64,000 bases of DNA, from the NCBI GenBank assembly GCA_020060385.1, contig JAGVAH010000028.1, positions 1 to 64,000 on the forward strand, in the 5' to 3' direction. The notes below the pieces were generated by a model that made no database searches, was not told the origin of the DNA, and saw only the letters and a program-made list of their open reading frames with translations. This document shows, one piece after another, positions 7,873 through 17,391 of the stretch (positions are counted from its first letter, which is position 1; every line of letters begins with the position of its first letter). The position numbers were made by a program, and so were the translations under genes. Source of the stretch: Syntrophobacterales bacterium (GTDB lineage: Bacteria > Desulfobacterota > Desulfobaccia > Desulfobaccales > 0-14-0-80-60-11).

Positions 7873-9261
7873 TCAGGCCAGTTCTTCCAGTTCAGGTAGG
7901 TTCTTGCGCTTGTAACGAAAGCTATAATAACTCATACCCAGGAGGTTGGCGGCCAAGCGGCTATTGCCCCGGGCCTTTTTCAAGGCCTCTTTGATGAAAT
8001 GCCTCTCCAGGGCGGCCAGATCCAGCCCTTCGTCAGGCAGTGGCGGAAAGACGGCCCCGGTGGCGGTCCCGTTAACAGAGGCAGGAGGGGAAGTTTCCAT
8101 GGGGCCCAGATCGGTGAGCTGCAATTGGGGGCCGTCTTCCAGCAGCATGCTCCTTTCGATGATATTTCGCAATTCCCGCACGTTACCTTTCCAAGGATAA
8201 TGTTGCAGCCGGTTTTCCCCTTCCGGGGCGATGCCGGTAAACTCCTTCTGGTATTTGCCACTCAACTCCACCAGAAAGTATTTGGCAATGGGGACAATAT
8301 CTTCGGGGCGTTCATTTAAGGAGGGCACCCGAATTTTGATGACCGCCAGCCGATAATACAGGTCCTCCCGGAAGAGGCCCCTTTCGATCATGGCCCGGAG
8401 ATCCTTGTTAGTGGCGGAGACCACCCGGGTGCGGACCCGGAGTTTCCTGGTCCCCCCCAAACGGTAAAATTCGCCGTTCTCCAGAAAGCGCAGCAGCTTG
8501 GCCTGGGCCTCCAGACTCAGGTCCCCCACCTCATCTAAAAACAGGGTGCCTCCCCCGGCCTGTTCCACCAGACCTTTCTTGCCGTTGGCCGCGGCGCCGC
8601 TAAAGGCCCCCCTTTCATAACCGAACAATTCGCTTTCCAGCAGCTCCCGGGGAATGGCGGCGCAGTTCAAAGTGACAAAGGGCCCCTGGAAGTTGGGACT
8701 CTGATAATGAATGGCGCTGGCCACCAATTCTTTCCCGGTGCCGGATTCCCCCAAAATGATCACCGGGGTGTCCGGGCTTTGGGCCACCCGGGTGACAGTT
8801 TTCATAACATCTTGGATGGCATCGCTCTCCCCGATGAAACAAGGCATATTTTCCCGGAGGCTCCTTTCCTGGAGCGCCTGGATCTCTTTTCTCATCTTGA
8901 TGGTTTTCAGGGCATTCTTGATACTGACCCGCAGCAAATCCAGTTGGATAGGCTTGACGATATAATCATGGGCCCCCATTTTCATGGCCTTGATAACCGT
9001 GTCAATCTCTTCATAAGCGGTAATTATGATTACCAGGACCTCCCGGGAGATCTCCTTGATTTTCCCCAAGGCGTCGATCCCGCTCATGCCGGGCAGGCCG
9101 ATATCCAACAGAATCAAATCCGGTGCAGCTTTCTTAAGAGACCCCAGGGCCTCTTCGGCAGTGGCAAAAGTCTTGACCCGGCAATCCTTCTTCAAGGCAA
9201 AGGACACCCCCAATCTGATACTCTCTTCATCATCCACAATAAAGATGGAAAAAGGTTGCAT
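7873..9261 (-). CDS. NtrC-family sigma54-dependent response regulator
   Basis: This 462-residue protein has a receiver domain (FIVDDEESIR; acceptor Asp in LILLDIGLPGMSG; KPIQ), a sigma54-activating AAA+ ATPase and a Fis-type helix-turn-helix (residues about 415-455, NSRLAANLLGMSYYSFRYKRK). The ATPase has Walker A GESGTGKE, Walker B GGTLFLDEVGD and arginine-finger region REDLYYRL. The sigma54-contacting loop reads GAFSGA instead of the usual GAFTGA. Its start overlaps the stop of the giant kinase gene (TGATG), so the two are translationally coupled and almost certainly a cognate pair. A likely target is the sigma54 promoter just downstream at 7571-7597, which has paired palindromic sites. Confidence 0.93.
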   Translation of the reverse strand: MQPFSIFIVDDEESIRLGVSFALKKDCRVKTFATAEEALGSLKKAAPDLILLDIGLPGMSGIDALGKIKEISREVLVIIITAYEEIDTVIKAMKMGAHDYIVKPIQLDLLRVSIKNALKTIKMRKEIQALQERSLRENMPCFIGESDAIQDVMKTVTRVAQSPDTPVIILGESGTGKELVASAIHYQSPNFQGPFVTLNCAAIPRELLESELFGYERGAFSGAAANGKKGLVEQAGGGTLFLDEVGDLSLEAQAKLLRFLENGEFYRLGGTRKLRVRTRVVSATNKDLRAMIERGLFREDLYYRLAVIKIRVPSLNERPEDIVPIAKYFLVELSGKYQKEFTGIAPEGENRLQHYPWKGNVRELRNIIERSMLLEDGPQLQLTDLGPMETSPPASVNGTATGAVFPPLPDEGLDLAALERHFIKEALKKARGNSRLAANLLGMSYYSFRYKRKNLPELEELA

Positions 9262-12200
9262 CAGGCCGAGCCTCGCTTTCCCCTGGGGAGGCGAATAATA
9301 AACTGGGTGCCTCCCAACTCAGAGGAGGATACCTCTATGTTCCCGCCATGGTCGACAATAATCCTTTGACAGAGGCTCAAGCCGATCCCGGAGCCATCAC
9401 TCTTGGTAGTGAAGAAAGGATCAAAAACCCTATCCCGGATAGCCGGCGGGATCCCCGGTCCGGAATCCTCGATGGTGATGAGGACGGCATCCTGGGCGGC
9501 TTGGGTGGTAATCCGGATGTGACCCGGCTCCCCCGTGCTCCGCAAGGCCTCTGCGGCATTGGTGATCATATTGATGATCGCCTGTTCCAGCAAGGATTGA
9601 TCCGCATGCACCTGGGGCAGGTCTGCGGCCAGGTTGCTGTCAATCCTCACATTTTCTTTTCGTAACTTCGCAGCCGAAAGTTTAATGGCATCATCTACCG
9701 CCAAATTAATGTCTGACCGGGATAGTTTCAATGCCGCGGGCCGGGAAAAGTCCAGCACCCGCTTGATGACTCCTTCAATTTTATTGGACGCGATCTGGGC
9801 GGCATCGATGAGTTCCAGGACATCGCTGGCGTTTTCCGGATCCTGGAAGTTCTCTTTGATGCTTTCCAAAAAGACATTGATCCCGGAAAGGGGATTTCTG
9901 ATTTCATGGGCGATGCCCGCGGCCACCTGACCCAGGGAGGCCATTTTCTCCCTGATGAGCATCAGGAATTCCAGTTCTTTGGTCCGGCTGATGTCCACCA
10001 TGGTGATGAGCGTGGCCTTTTTGCTCCGGTACTCGATGACACTGCTCCGGCAGTTGACCCAGATTAAGGCTTTTTCGGGGGGTGTGGTGCCAAGGGGTTT
10101 CAATCTGAGGGTAATATCGGCCTGGGCGAGATTAGCCGTGATCCCTTGACAAAATTGCTCGGCTTTCCCTAAGTCCTCCGGATGCACGCAGATGAGTAAA
10201 TCGCGGCAACTTTGCAGGGGCAGGTGGCCGAAAAGCCTTTCTTGTTCAGGGTTCTGATAAACCAGGTCGCCATCTTGGATAATCATGATCCCCATGGGCA
10301 CGTTTTCCACCAGGCCCCGGAAACGCCGCTCGCTTTCCTGGATGGCGGCCTCCAATTGCTTCCCCTCGGTAATATCCCAAATCACCCCGTCAATATGGGA
10401 GACTTTGCCGTCTTCCCCGGCAATGGGTTTGCCCCTCTCGGCAAAGTAGCGGATCGATCCGTCCTTATGGCGGAAACGATATTCCACTATAAAGGCCTGA
10501 TCCTTGGCTGTGGCCTGTTTTATCGCCTCCACCACTTTTTCCCTATCTTCGGGTAGAATCATAGGATCCAGGGAACAGACACCATCTGGGGATATTTCCT
10601 GAAGGGTGTATCCCGTCATGGACAACAGCGCATCGTTATAAAACTCCATCCTCAAGTTCTCCCGGAGGAAAACGCGGTAAACCAGCCCCGGCAGGTTTTG
10701 GGCCAGCGTCCGGTAGGAGATTTCGCTTTCCCGGAGTTCTTCTTCCATCCTTTTCCGTTCCGTTATGTCGTCATAGACTCCCAGGACTCCCATGACTGCT
10801 CCATCCGCAGTCAGAAGGGGGATCTTGGTGGCGTCCACCCAAATCTGCTGGCCACCAGCCAATGGGATGGTCTTAATTTTGTTGTAGTCGCCCTGTCTGG
10901 TTTGCATCACCTGCTGGTCTTCGGCCAGGAAGGTTTCGATTTCCTCCTGTTCCCAGGGCAGATCTTGTTCGGTTTTACCCACTATGGCCCCGGGCGTCTC
11001 CAACCCCATAGCTCGGGCGCAATTTAGATTGCAGCCAAGATAGACGGAGTTGAGGTCTTTCCAGAAAATAATCTGGGGCACGGTATTGATGACCAGGGAG
11101 AGCATACTCTCCCGTTCCCGGAGGGCCTCCTCGGACCGCTTTTGCTCGGTGATGTCCCGGCCCACTTCCACTACCCCGGTTATCTGTCCCGAGGCATCAA
11201 TGAGAGGGAAGGTGGACAGATTGATTTGCCTGAGGCCTTCCCGGTCCGCCAGCTCGAAGGGCACAATCTTTTCATTGGGCTGCCCTGTTTCCATTGTCCG
11301 CAGGGCTGAGCAATCCGCGCAAGGCTGATTGGTATGGTGTAGGGCCTCATAACATTTCTTCCCCACCAGGGGCATTTCGTGGGTGGAAGCCCGCTCCCTG
11401 GCGGGATTGACCCGGACAATGTTGAGGTCGCGGTCTAAAATGGTGATATAATCCTGGATGCTGGCGAAGACGCTGGCCAGGAAGCTCTCGCTTTCTTTTA
11501 ACGCCTTCTCAGCCTGTAGGCGCTTGGTAATGTCCGTGTCTGCGCCCCGATAGCCCACCAAGTCGCCCTGTTCATTAAATATGGGCACGCCGCTGGTTAA
11601 TAACCACACCTCCCGACCATCCTTATGGATGTTCCGGTTGATGAATTCCTTAAAAGGCAGTCTTGCCTCAAAGACTTCAAGGGCTTTATGTTTCAGTTCT
11701 TCCTGGTCATCGGGGTGGAAAAATTCATAAAAATCCTGGTTTAAAACTTCCTCCGGCTTATATCCCAGTAGTCTCTCCACCATGGAGCTGCAGTAGGTGT
11801 ATTTTCCCTGGGCGTTCGTTTCCCAGATCCATTCCATGGCATTATCGGCGATATCCCTAAACCTTTGTTCACTATCCCTCAGGGCCTCTTCCATCTGGCG
11901 ACGGGCGGAGATATCCAGGCCCATCCCCACCAAGAAGGGTTTGTCTTCCATGATGACGCGCCGGCCTGTGAAATAATAAGGATTAGTCCTTCCGTCCTTG
12001 GAGACCAACTCCCCCTCAACCCACGTCTCCCCGGCAGCAAAGACAGTTTGTATGGCCTCTTTGATGCGGGCTTTATCTGGGCCGGTAAAGAAATCCAGGG
12101 GATGCATGGCGTCAATCTCCGGGGCTGAGTACTGTGATATTTCCTCCATATTTTTATTCCACCGCGCTATTCTCCCTTCTTCATCAAAAAGGTAAAAAAC

Positions 12201-15200
12201 CCCTGGCAGGCTCTCCATGATGGACAGGGAGAGGTCACGCTCCTGCCGGAGTTCCTCCTCCGCCCTCTTGCGGCCGGTGATGTCGTGGCTCACCACCGCG
12301 GCATAAGCCACGGTTCCGTCTTCATTAAAATAGGGGTTATAGGAAACGTTATAACAACCCAGGCCCCTCTTTCCGAAGGGAAACCACCCCTCGAATTCCA
12401 CCGCCTGGCCCTCAAAGCATTGGTCCAGATGGCCTTTGATGATTCTTTCAAAGGTGTCTTGCCCCCAGATGTCCGCCACACTGGTTCCCACCACTTCTTC
12501 CCGGGTCTTGCCGTGGGCCTGGCAATAGGCGGCGTTGGCCGCTTCATAATGGTAATTGGGGTCTATCAAGGTCATGCAGTCTTTGGCGGTGTTGGCGATG
12601 AACTCATACTTGAGCAAAGCCTCTTCCGCCTTTTTGCGCCCGGTAATGTCAAAAATTACCCCGCTGATATAGTCAATCCTGCCGTTGGCATCCAGGAAGA
12701 TACGGCCCTGGACCTGGACCCAGATAATCTCCCCGGATTTTTTGCGGATGCGGTATTCCCTTTCATAGGTGCCAGTGGCCTTCAGGCCCTCGAGAAATTT
12801 GCCCTTAGCCTGGGGGAGGTCCTCTGCCAGGATCAGATCGGACCATTTCAGGCGGCGGGTGTCGAAATCTTCCTTGGGGTAGCCGGTTAACGTTTCAATT
12901 TTTCGGGCATCAAAAGTATCTATGCTCCAATCCGCGTAACCCCGGAAGACCACCGCCGGGATCTGGCTGACCAACAAGCGGTACTTTTCTTCGCTCTCCC
13001 GGAGGGCCTGTTCCGCGGCCTTGCGGTGGGAAATATCCCGGCACACGCAGAATACCAGCTTCTGCCCCCCCAAGACGACGCCATTGGCACTGATTTCCAC
13101 GTCGAAAACGGTGCCGTCCCGGCGACGGTGGCGGGTCTCGAAATGATCCCCGGTTTCATCGACGGTTCGCAGTATTTCCAATAATTCTTCCCGGTTCCAT
13201 TGCACGTCCCAATCCCAGATGTATAGCTGGCGGACTTCCTCGGTGGAATATCCCAACATCTGGACATAACTTTGGTTGGCCTCGTAGACCTTGCCGGTTT
13301 CATCCAGGACCACGATCCCGTCCCTCGACTGCTCCACCAGGATGCGCCTGCGGATGGCTTCCTCCGCCAGGGCCTCCTCCGCCTGCATACGCGCGGTGAT
13401 ATCTTCATATACTCCCAGGACCCCAAAGACCTCACCATTGGGCCGCCGCAACGGCACTTTGCTGGTATTCAGCCAGATCTTGCCCCCTTCGGGAGTGGTT
13501 TGCGGCTCGATAATGTTCATTTTGGGGAGACCGGACTCCATGACCTGGCGGTCATCCGCCCGGTAAAGCTCCGCCTGTTCCCTCCACCCCAGGGCAAAGT
13601 CGTCCAGGCCCAGAAGCTGGTCTGGGCGGCTCAAGCCGGCATCGCCCGCGAAAAGGGTATTGCAGCCCAAGTAACGGGAATCCTTGTCCTTCCAAAAAAC
13701 CCTGACAGGGATCGATTCCATTATCAGATGCAGCATATTCCTGGATTGCTCAAGCCGCTGGGCGGTTTCCTGCAGCTCCTGGTGACTCTTGGATAATGCC
13801 TCCTCCGCTAGTTTGCGCTCAGTGATATCTTGCACCACCTCTATGAATCCGGTAATCTCGCCATCGGCGCCGAAACTCGGGAAGGCATGATTGTGTACTA
13901 TAAAAGTAGTCCCGTCATCCCGGACGCCCTCAGTTACAGCCTCGGCCAGCTTACCGGTGGCCATCGCGATTCTCCCCGGGCAGTGTGGGCATACGGCATT
14001 TCGTTTTTCAAATTCCCGGAAACACTCCTTACCAATAAGTTCACTGGCAGGTTTGTCAAATTTTTTTCCAAGCGCCTTATTCACCATTTTTATCCGGTAG
14101 TCTGAGCCTATCAAAGTTATGCCCAGATCAATGTTCTCCACCAGGGATCGGTAGCGTTCCTCACTTACGCGCAACGCCTCCTCCGCCTGCTTGCGGGCGG
14201 TAATGTCGATGTGGCAGCCCATCATACGATAGGGCTTTCCTGCAGCGTCCTTGATGACCGCCCCCCGGGCGTTGATCCAGCGATACGTGCCGTCTTTGTG
14301 TCGCAGTCGGAACTCGATATCATATTCCGGCGAACGGTCGTTAAAGTATGCCTGCAAAGCGGCCAGGGCGGTTTCCCGGTCGTCGGGATGCAGGCGCAAC
14401 TCCCATTCTTCGTAACGATGTGAGATTTCGTGATCCGCGTAGCCTAAATGGCCTTTCCATTCCGGCGAGAAATAGACCTGATCCGTGCGCAGGTCCCAGT
14501 CCCAGAGGCCGGTGTTGGACCCTTGAAGGGCCAGCCGCAGCCGTTCTTGGGCTTCCCGCAACGCCTCCTCCGCCTCCTTGCGGGCGGTGATATCCCGGTG
14601 GATAGCCAGGAAGCCCATGGTCTCCCCCTGCTTATCCTTGACCAGGGTGCCCAGGGTTTCACAAGTGACGCGGCTGCCATCCTTGCGCTGGTATTGCCTT
14701 TCAAAGATCGGTTGCCGGGTCTGGGCCCCCACATGGTAGCGGGATTTTCCCAACTCCTCGTATTCGGCCTTGCTGGGGTAAAGAAACTCGGTAGTCTGGC
14801 CGATGATCTCTTCCAGGCTCCAGCCGAACATATCCAGGAAGGCCGGGTTGGCCATGACCACGCGGCGCTGGGTATCCGTGAAGACCGCGCCGTCGCTGAT
14901 GGCATTGAAAATGGCTTCAAACTCCAGGTTCTTGCGGGCCAGATCCTCTTTCACCTGGGTTCGTTCAGTGATGTCCCGAATGTATTCAATTACCCCGGTG
15001 ACTTGTCCCGTGGCCAGGTCCTGTAAAGGGTAGGCAAAGGTCTCCACCCAGTTCGTTCTTCCCTCCCATTCGATCTTTTTTAGTAGATAACCCGTCTTTC
15101 CCGTCTCCATGGCCTCGCGGCAGGGACACTCTTCGCAAGGTTGGGAAAGGCCGTGGCGGAGTTCATAACACTTCCGGCCCACCATGGGCAGGTCGTGACG

Positions 15201-16400
15201 AAATTGATGTTCCTCGGAGGGGTTCACCCGGAGGATGGTGAAATCCCGGTCCATGATGACGATGCCGTCCTGGATGCTGTCGAAGACACTGGCTAAAAAG
15301 TTCTCCCCCTCCTTTAGGGCGGCGTTGGCTTCTTCTACCTCCCTGAGCCGGGCCTGAATGGCGGCCAGCATCACCTCCATGGCCTGGGATAGGGTTTCTA
15401 CTTCGTTGCCCCCCCGGCTTACGGTGACGTCTTCGTTGGAGAATTCCTTGATCACGCTCAAGGCCCGTTCTTGCAGCAGGCGCAAAGGTCTGACAATGGA
15501 GAAGGTCAGCCCGGAACCGACGCCGATAATGCCCAGGACCACCCCGAAAAAGCTCAGGAAGAGTTGCCTTTTCTTCTGCTCTAACAGGTCTTGGATGGGG
15601 GAGGTGTCGGTATTGACGACTAGACAGACGGTCTCATCGCCGATGTCCAGGGGTATTTGGAAAGAACTGGTGTTTGCCTGGGTATCAATGTGAAAAAAAG
15701 ACCTTTTTTCATCCAGGCTGCGGGCGACCCAGGGCAGGCCCACTTTCTGGCGCTGGCCTGGCGGCCAGGAACTGGCAAGGACCTGGTAGGGCGTGCTAAA
15801 AGAAATATTGGTATGGGTAGCCGCGGCGATATTCCGGGCAAAGGCGTCATCCAGGAAGATGCCCAGGATCAGGACTCCATATTGCTTTGTTTCCCGGGAG
15901 AGGGGCGTCAGGCTGCGGATGGCCCAACCCGTGGGACCATAGCCGGTTGCCAGGATGGTTTCTCCCGCTAAAGCCTCCTCCAAGCCCCAGCCCATAGAGA
16001 TGTTGCCGCCATGTTCCGGGTCATAGGCCTGATAAACTGTCTTGCCCTGACTGTCGGTCACCGCCACGAAATCGATCCCCATGGGGGCCAGGGTGGTGTA
16101 TAAAGAATCGACGGTCTCCTGTAACGGTTTTACTTCGCCCTGCGCCTGGTATTGGCTGAGGCTGTCCAACAATTTGTCGTTTTGCTTTAATAGCTGCGAT
16201 AATGTGGATAGGCTTTTAATTGTTTTTTGAATATCAGCATTTACCCAATAAGTTATGTCACGAGCCTCACTGGCCTCCCTGGCTTCCATAGTTTCCCGCA
16301 TGGTGCCCGCGTTTAAGTAAAAGCCGATAAAAAGAGTACTACCTGCAACTATGATGAGAATAGAAATGATGAGATATAAGAGGCTATATTTGAATCGCAT
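9261..16400 (-). CDS. Giant membrane histidine kinase with 14 PAS domains
   Basis: This is a 2,379-residue sensor kinase. A helix near residues 7-27, a periplasmic Cache-like sensor, a second helix near 278-300 and HAMP precede a chain of 14 PAS/PAC modules, most ending in DITERK/DITARK-type linkers. The end is HisKA (phospho-acceptor His in GIAHEIRNPL, about residue 2163) and HATPase (N-box ITNAAEAL, DSGPGI, GSGIGLSLC). PAS 1, 4 and 11 carry a Cys-x(10-11)-Cys-x2-Cys motif. PAS 1/11 and 5/12 look like internal duplicates. The gene starts 3 bases after the stop of a secreted binding-protein gene and overlaps its response regulator. It probably integrates a periplasmic ligand with several cytoplasmic cues; the ligands are unknown. 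Confidence 0.93.
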   Translation of the reverse strand: MRFKYSLLYLIISILIIVAGSTLFIGFYLNAGTMRETMEAREASEARDITYWVNADIQKTIKSLSTLSQLLKQNDKLLDSLSQYQAQGEVKPLQETVDSLYTTLAPMGIDFVAVTDSQGKTVYQAYDPEHGGNISMGWGLEEALAGETILATGYGPTGWAIRSLTPLSRETKQYGVLILGIFLDDAFARNIAAATHTNISFSTPYQVLASSWPPGQRQKVGLPWVARSLDEKRSFFHIDTQANTSSFQIPLDIGDETVCLVVNTDTSPIQDLLEQKKRQLFLSFFGVVLGIIGVGSGLTFSIVRPLRLLQERALSVIKEFSNEDVTVSRGGNEVETLSQAMEVMLAAIQARLREVEEANAALKEGENFLASVFDSIQDGIVIMDRDFTILRVNPSEEHQFRHDLPMVGRKCYELRHGLSQPCEECPCREAMETGKTGYLLKKIEWEGRTNWVETFAYPLQDLATGQVTGVIEYIRDITERTQVKEDLARKNLEFEAIFNAISDGAVFTDTQRRVVMANPAFLDMFGWSLEEIIGQTTEFLYPSKAEYEELGKSRYHVGAQTRQPIFERQYQRKDGSRVTCETLGTLVKDKQGETMGFLAIHRDITARKEAEEALREAQERLRLALQGSNTGLWDWDLRTDQVYFSPEWKGHLGYADHEISHRYEEWELRLHPDDRETALAALQAYFNDRSPEYDIEFRLRHKDGTYRWINARGAVIKDAAGKPYRMMGCHIDITARKQAEEALRVSEERYRSLVENIDLGITLIGSDYRIKMVNKALGKKFDKPASELIGKECFREFEKRNAVCPHCPGRIAMATGKLAEAVTEGVRDDGTTFIVHNHAFPSFGADGEITGFIEVVQDITERKLAEEALSKSHQELQETAQRLEQSRNMLHLIMESIPVRVFWKDKDSRYLGCNTLFAGDAGLSRPDQLLGLDDFALGWREQAELYRADDRQVMESGLPKMNIIEPQTTPEGGKIWLNTSKVPLRRPNGEVFGVLGVYEDITARMQAEEALAEEAIRRRILVEQSRDGIVVLDETGKVYEANQSYVQMLGYSTEEVRQLYIWDWDVQWNREELLEILRTVDETGDHFETRHRRRDGTVFDVEISANGVVLGGQKLVFCVCRDISHRKAAEQALRESEEKYRLLVSQIPAVVFRGYADWSIDTFDARKIETLTGYPKEDFDTRRLKWSDLILAEDLPQAKGKFLEGLKATGTYEREYRIRKKSGEIIWVQVQGRIFLDANGRIDYISGVIFDITGRKKAEEALLKYEFIANTAKDCMTLIDPNYHYEAANAAYCQAHGKTREEVVGTSVADIWGQDTFERIIKGHLDQCFEGQAVEFEGWFPFGKRGLGCYNVSYNPYFNEDGTVAYAAVVSHDITGRKRAEEELRQERDLSLSIMESLPGVFYLFDEEGRIARWNKNMEEISQYSAPEIDAMHPLDFFTGPDKARIKEAIQTVFAAGETWVEGELVSKDGRTNPYYFTGRRVIMEDKPFLVGMGLDISARRQMEEALRDSEQRFRDIADNAMEWIWETNAQGKYTYCSSMVERLLGYKPEEVLNQDFYEFFHPDDQEELKHKALEVFEARLPFKEFINRNIHKDGREVWLLTSGVPIFNEQGDLVGYRGADTDITKRLQAEKALKESESFLASVFASIQDYITILDRDLNIVRVNPARERASTHEMPLVGKKCYEALHHTNQPCADCSALRTMETGQPNEKIVPFELADREGLRQINLSTFPLIDASGQITGVVEVGRDITEQKRSEEALRERESMLSLVINTVPQIIFWKDLNSVYLGCNLNCARAMGLETPGAIVGKTEQDLPWEQEEIETFLAEDQQVMQTRQGDYNKIKTIPLAGGQQIWVDATKIPLLTADGAVMGVLGVYDDITERKRMEEELRESEISYRTLAQNLPGLVYRVFLRENLRMEFYNDALLSMTGYTLQEISPDGVCSLDPMILPEDREKVVEAIKQATAKDQAFIVEYRFRHKDGSIRYFAERGKPIAGEDGKVSHIDGVIWDITEGKQLEAAIQESERRFRGLVENVPMGIMIIQDGDLVYQNPEQERLFGHLPLQSCRDLLICVHPEDLGKAEQFCQGITANLAQADITLRLKPLGTTPPEKALIWVNCRSSVIEYRSKKATLITMVDISRTKELEFLMLIREKMASLGQVAAGIAHEIRNPLSGINVFLESIKENFQDPENASDVLELIDAAQIASNKIEGVIKRVLDFSRPAALKLSRSDINLAVDDAIKLSAAKLRKENVRIDSNLAADLPQVHADQSLLEQAIINMITNAAEALRSTGEPGHIRITTQAAQDAVLITIEDSGPGIPPAIRDRVFDPFFTTKSDGSGIGLSLCQRIIVDHGGNIEVSSSELGGTQFIIRLPRGKRGSA

Positions 16401-16403
16401 AGC

Positions 16404-17267
16404 TTATTCCTTCTCAGCTGGTATTACGCCATATTGTTCCATGAGCTGCTGACATTCTTTGGAAAAAATGAAATCAAGGAAGAGCCTGGCCAAGTTATTT
16501 AATCGCCCTTCTTTGTATACCAGGGCGTAGGGCCCGAGCAGCTTGTATTTATGGGACCGGGCATTTTCCGGAGTGGGGGCGATGCCGTCCAGGGCCAAAG
16601 GATAAACGGGAGTTCGAGCCCCTTTCAGGGCGCTGAAGGTGAGCCAGCCGATGGAATATTTATATTTCTGTAACATCTCCAACATGTTGAAGTCAGTATG
16701 AGTCACCTTGGCGCTCGGGGGAAAGGTAATATTCCGAAATGCCGGCTGATGTTCCTGGATTATCTTCAAACTGGAATCCCCGGGCTGCCGCGCCAACACC
16801 CGGATGGGGCCGGGGTCGCCCCCCAACTCCCGCCAGTCGGTAATCTTGCCCGCGTACACATCTATCAGCTGGGCGCTAGTCAGATTTTTGACCGTCACCT
16901 TGGCGCCCACGGCAAAGATGATCATATCCTGGGCAAAGATCAGATATTTTAGCCCTTCGCTTGTCTGATCCCCTTGCCGAGACTGGGCCACCCTGGCCAG
17001 CAGGGCCTGGTCCTGGCGCACGGCCCGGATGCCGCCGGCGGTGCCCACACTGGCGGGGATTAAAACCTGCTGCCCCGGATATTTGGCGGCAAAAGCCTGC
17101 GCTATGGCCCGGAGCAGCACTTGGCAGGCCCCGGTGCCGGGAATTTCCAGCATGTCCGCCCCGACCGCGACTGGGGAAAAGGCCAGGAACAGGAAAAATG
17201 CTAAGAGGAGACAGGCCGATAGACCGAAAACTTTCCTAACCATCGCCATCATCGTTCCCGAGTGCAT
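16404..17267 (-). CDS. Secreted PstS-like solute-binding protein, probable kinase partner
   Basis: This is a periplasmic binding protein of about 287 residues. The start is placed at the ATG 17267, with AGAGGA upstream; a longer frame to 17360 would run through a possible sigma54 promoter and has no signal. A signal peptide (basic start, LSACLLLAFFLFLAF core, cleavage near VGA/D) precedes a PBP-like fold related to phosphate/tungstate binders: a GTGA-type N-terminal ligand loop, then KNLTSAQLIDVYAGKITDW, which is typical of PstS relatives. No permease or ATPase genes follow; the kinase gene starts 3 bases later. Its job is therefore more likely to present a ligand to the kinase than to feed a transporter. 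Phosphate is only one candidate. Confidence 0.82.
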   Translation of the reverse strand: MHSGTMMAMVRKVFGLSACLLLAFFLFLAFSPVAVGADMLEIPGTGACQVLLRAIAQAFAAKYPGQQVLIPASVGTAGGIRAVRQDQALLARVAQSRQGDQTSEGLKYLIFAQDMIIFAVGAKVTVKNLTSAQLIDVYAGKITDWRELGGDPGPIRVLARQPGDSSLKIIQEHQPAFRNITFPPSAKVTHTDFNMLEMLQKYKYSIGWLTFSALKGARTPVYPLALDGIAPTPENARSHKYKLLGPYALVYKEGRLNNLARLFLDFIFSKECQQLMEQYGVIPAEKE

Positions 17268-17345
17268 AAAATTTTTCCTCTGGCTGGGAAGGGAGTGATG
17301 AAAATTTACAATATGATACGATAAATATCGGCATTTCTGCCAATA

Positions 17346-17371
17346 TTCTAAGAAAGGCAATTTCTAGACCA
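17346..17371 (-). promoter_or_regulatory. Candidate sigma54 promoter for the binding protein-kinase-regulator operon
   Basis: On the minus strand 17371-17356 reads TGGTCTAGAAATTGCC. GG and GC are 10 bases apart and the -12 box is the canonical TTGC, but the -24 box keeps only TGG. The transcript start would be near 17346, about 79 bases ahead of the chosen ATG. This would allow the encoded NtrC-type regulator to control its own operon. Confidence 0.38.
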
Positions 17372-17391
17372 CCTGCGAAATTGACATTTTC

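Noticed and set aside
9261-16400. Chain of repeated segments that could suggest a repeat artefact or several genes
   Set aside because: A single continuous frame with divergent PAS units and one complete kinase core; the repeats are protein-level and not near-identical DNA, so one gene is preferred.
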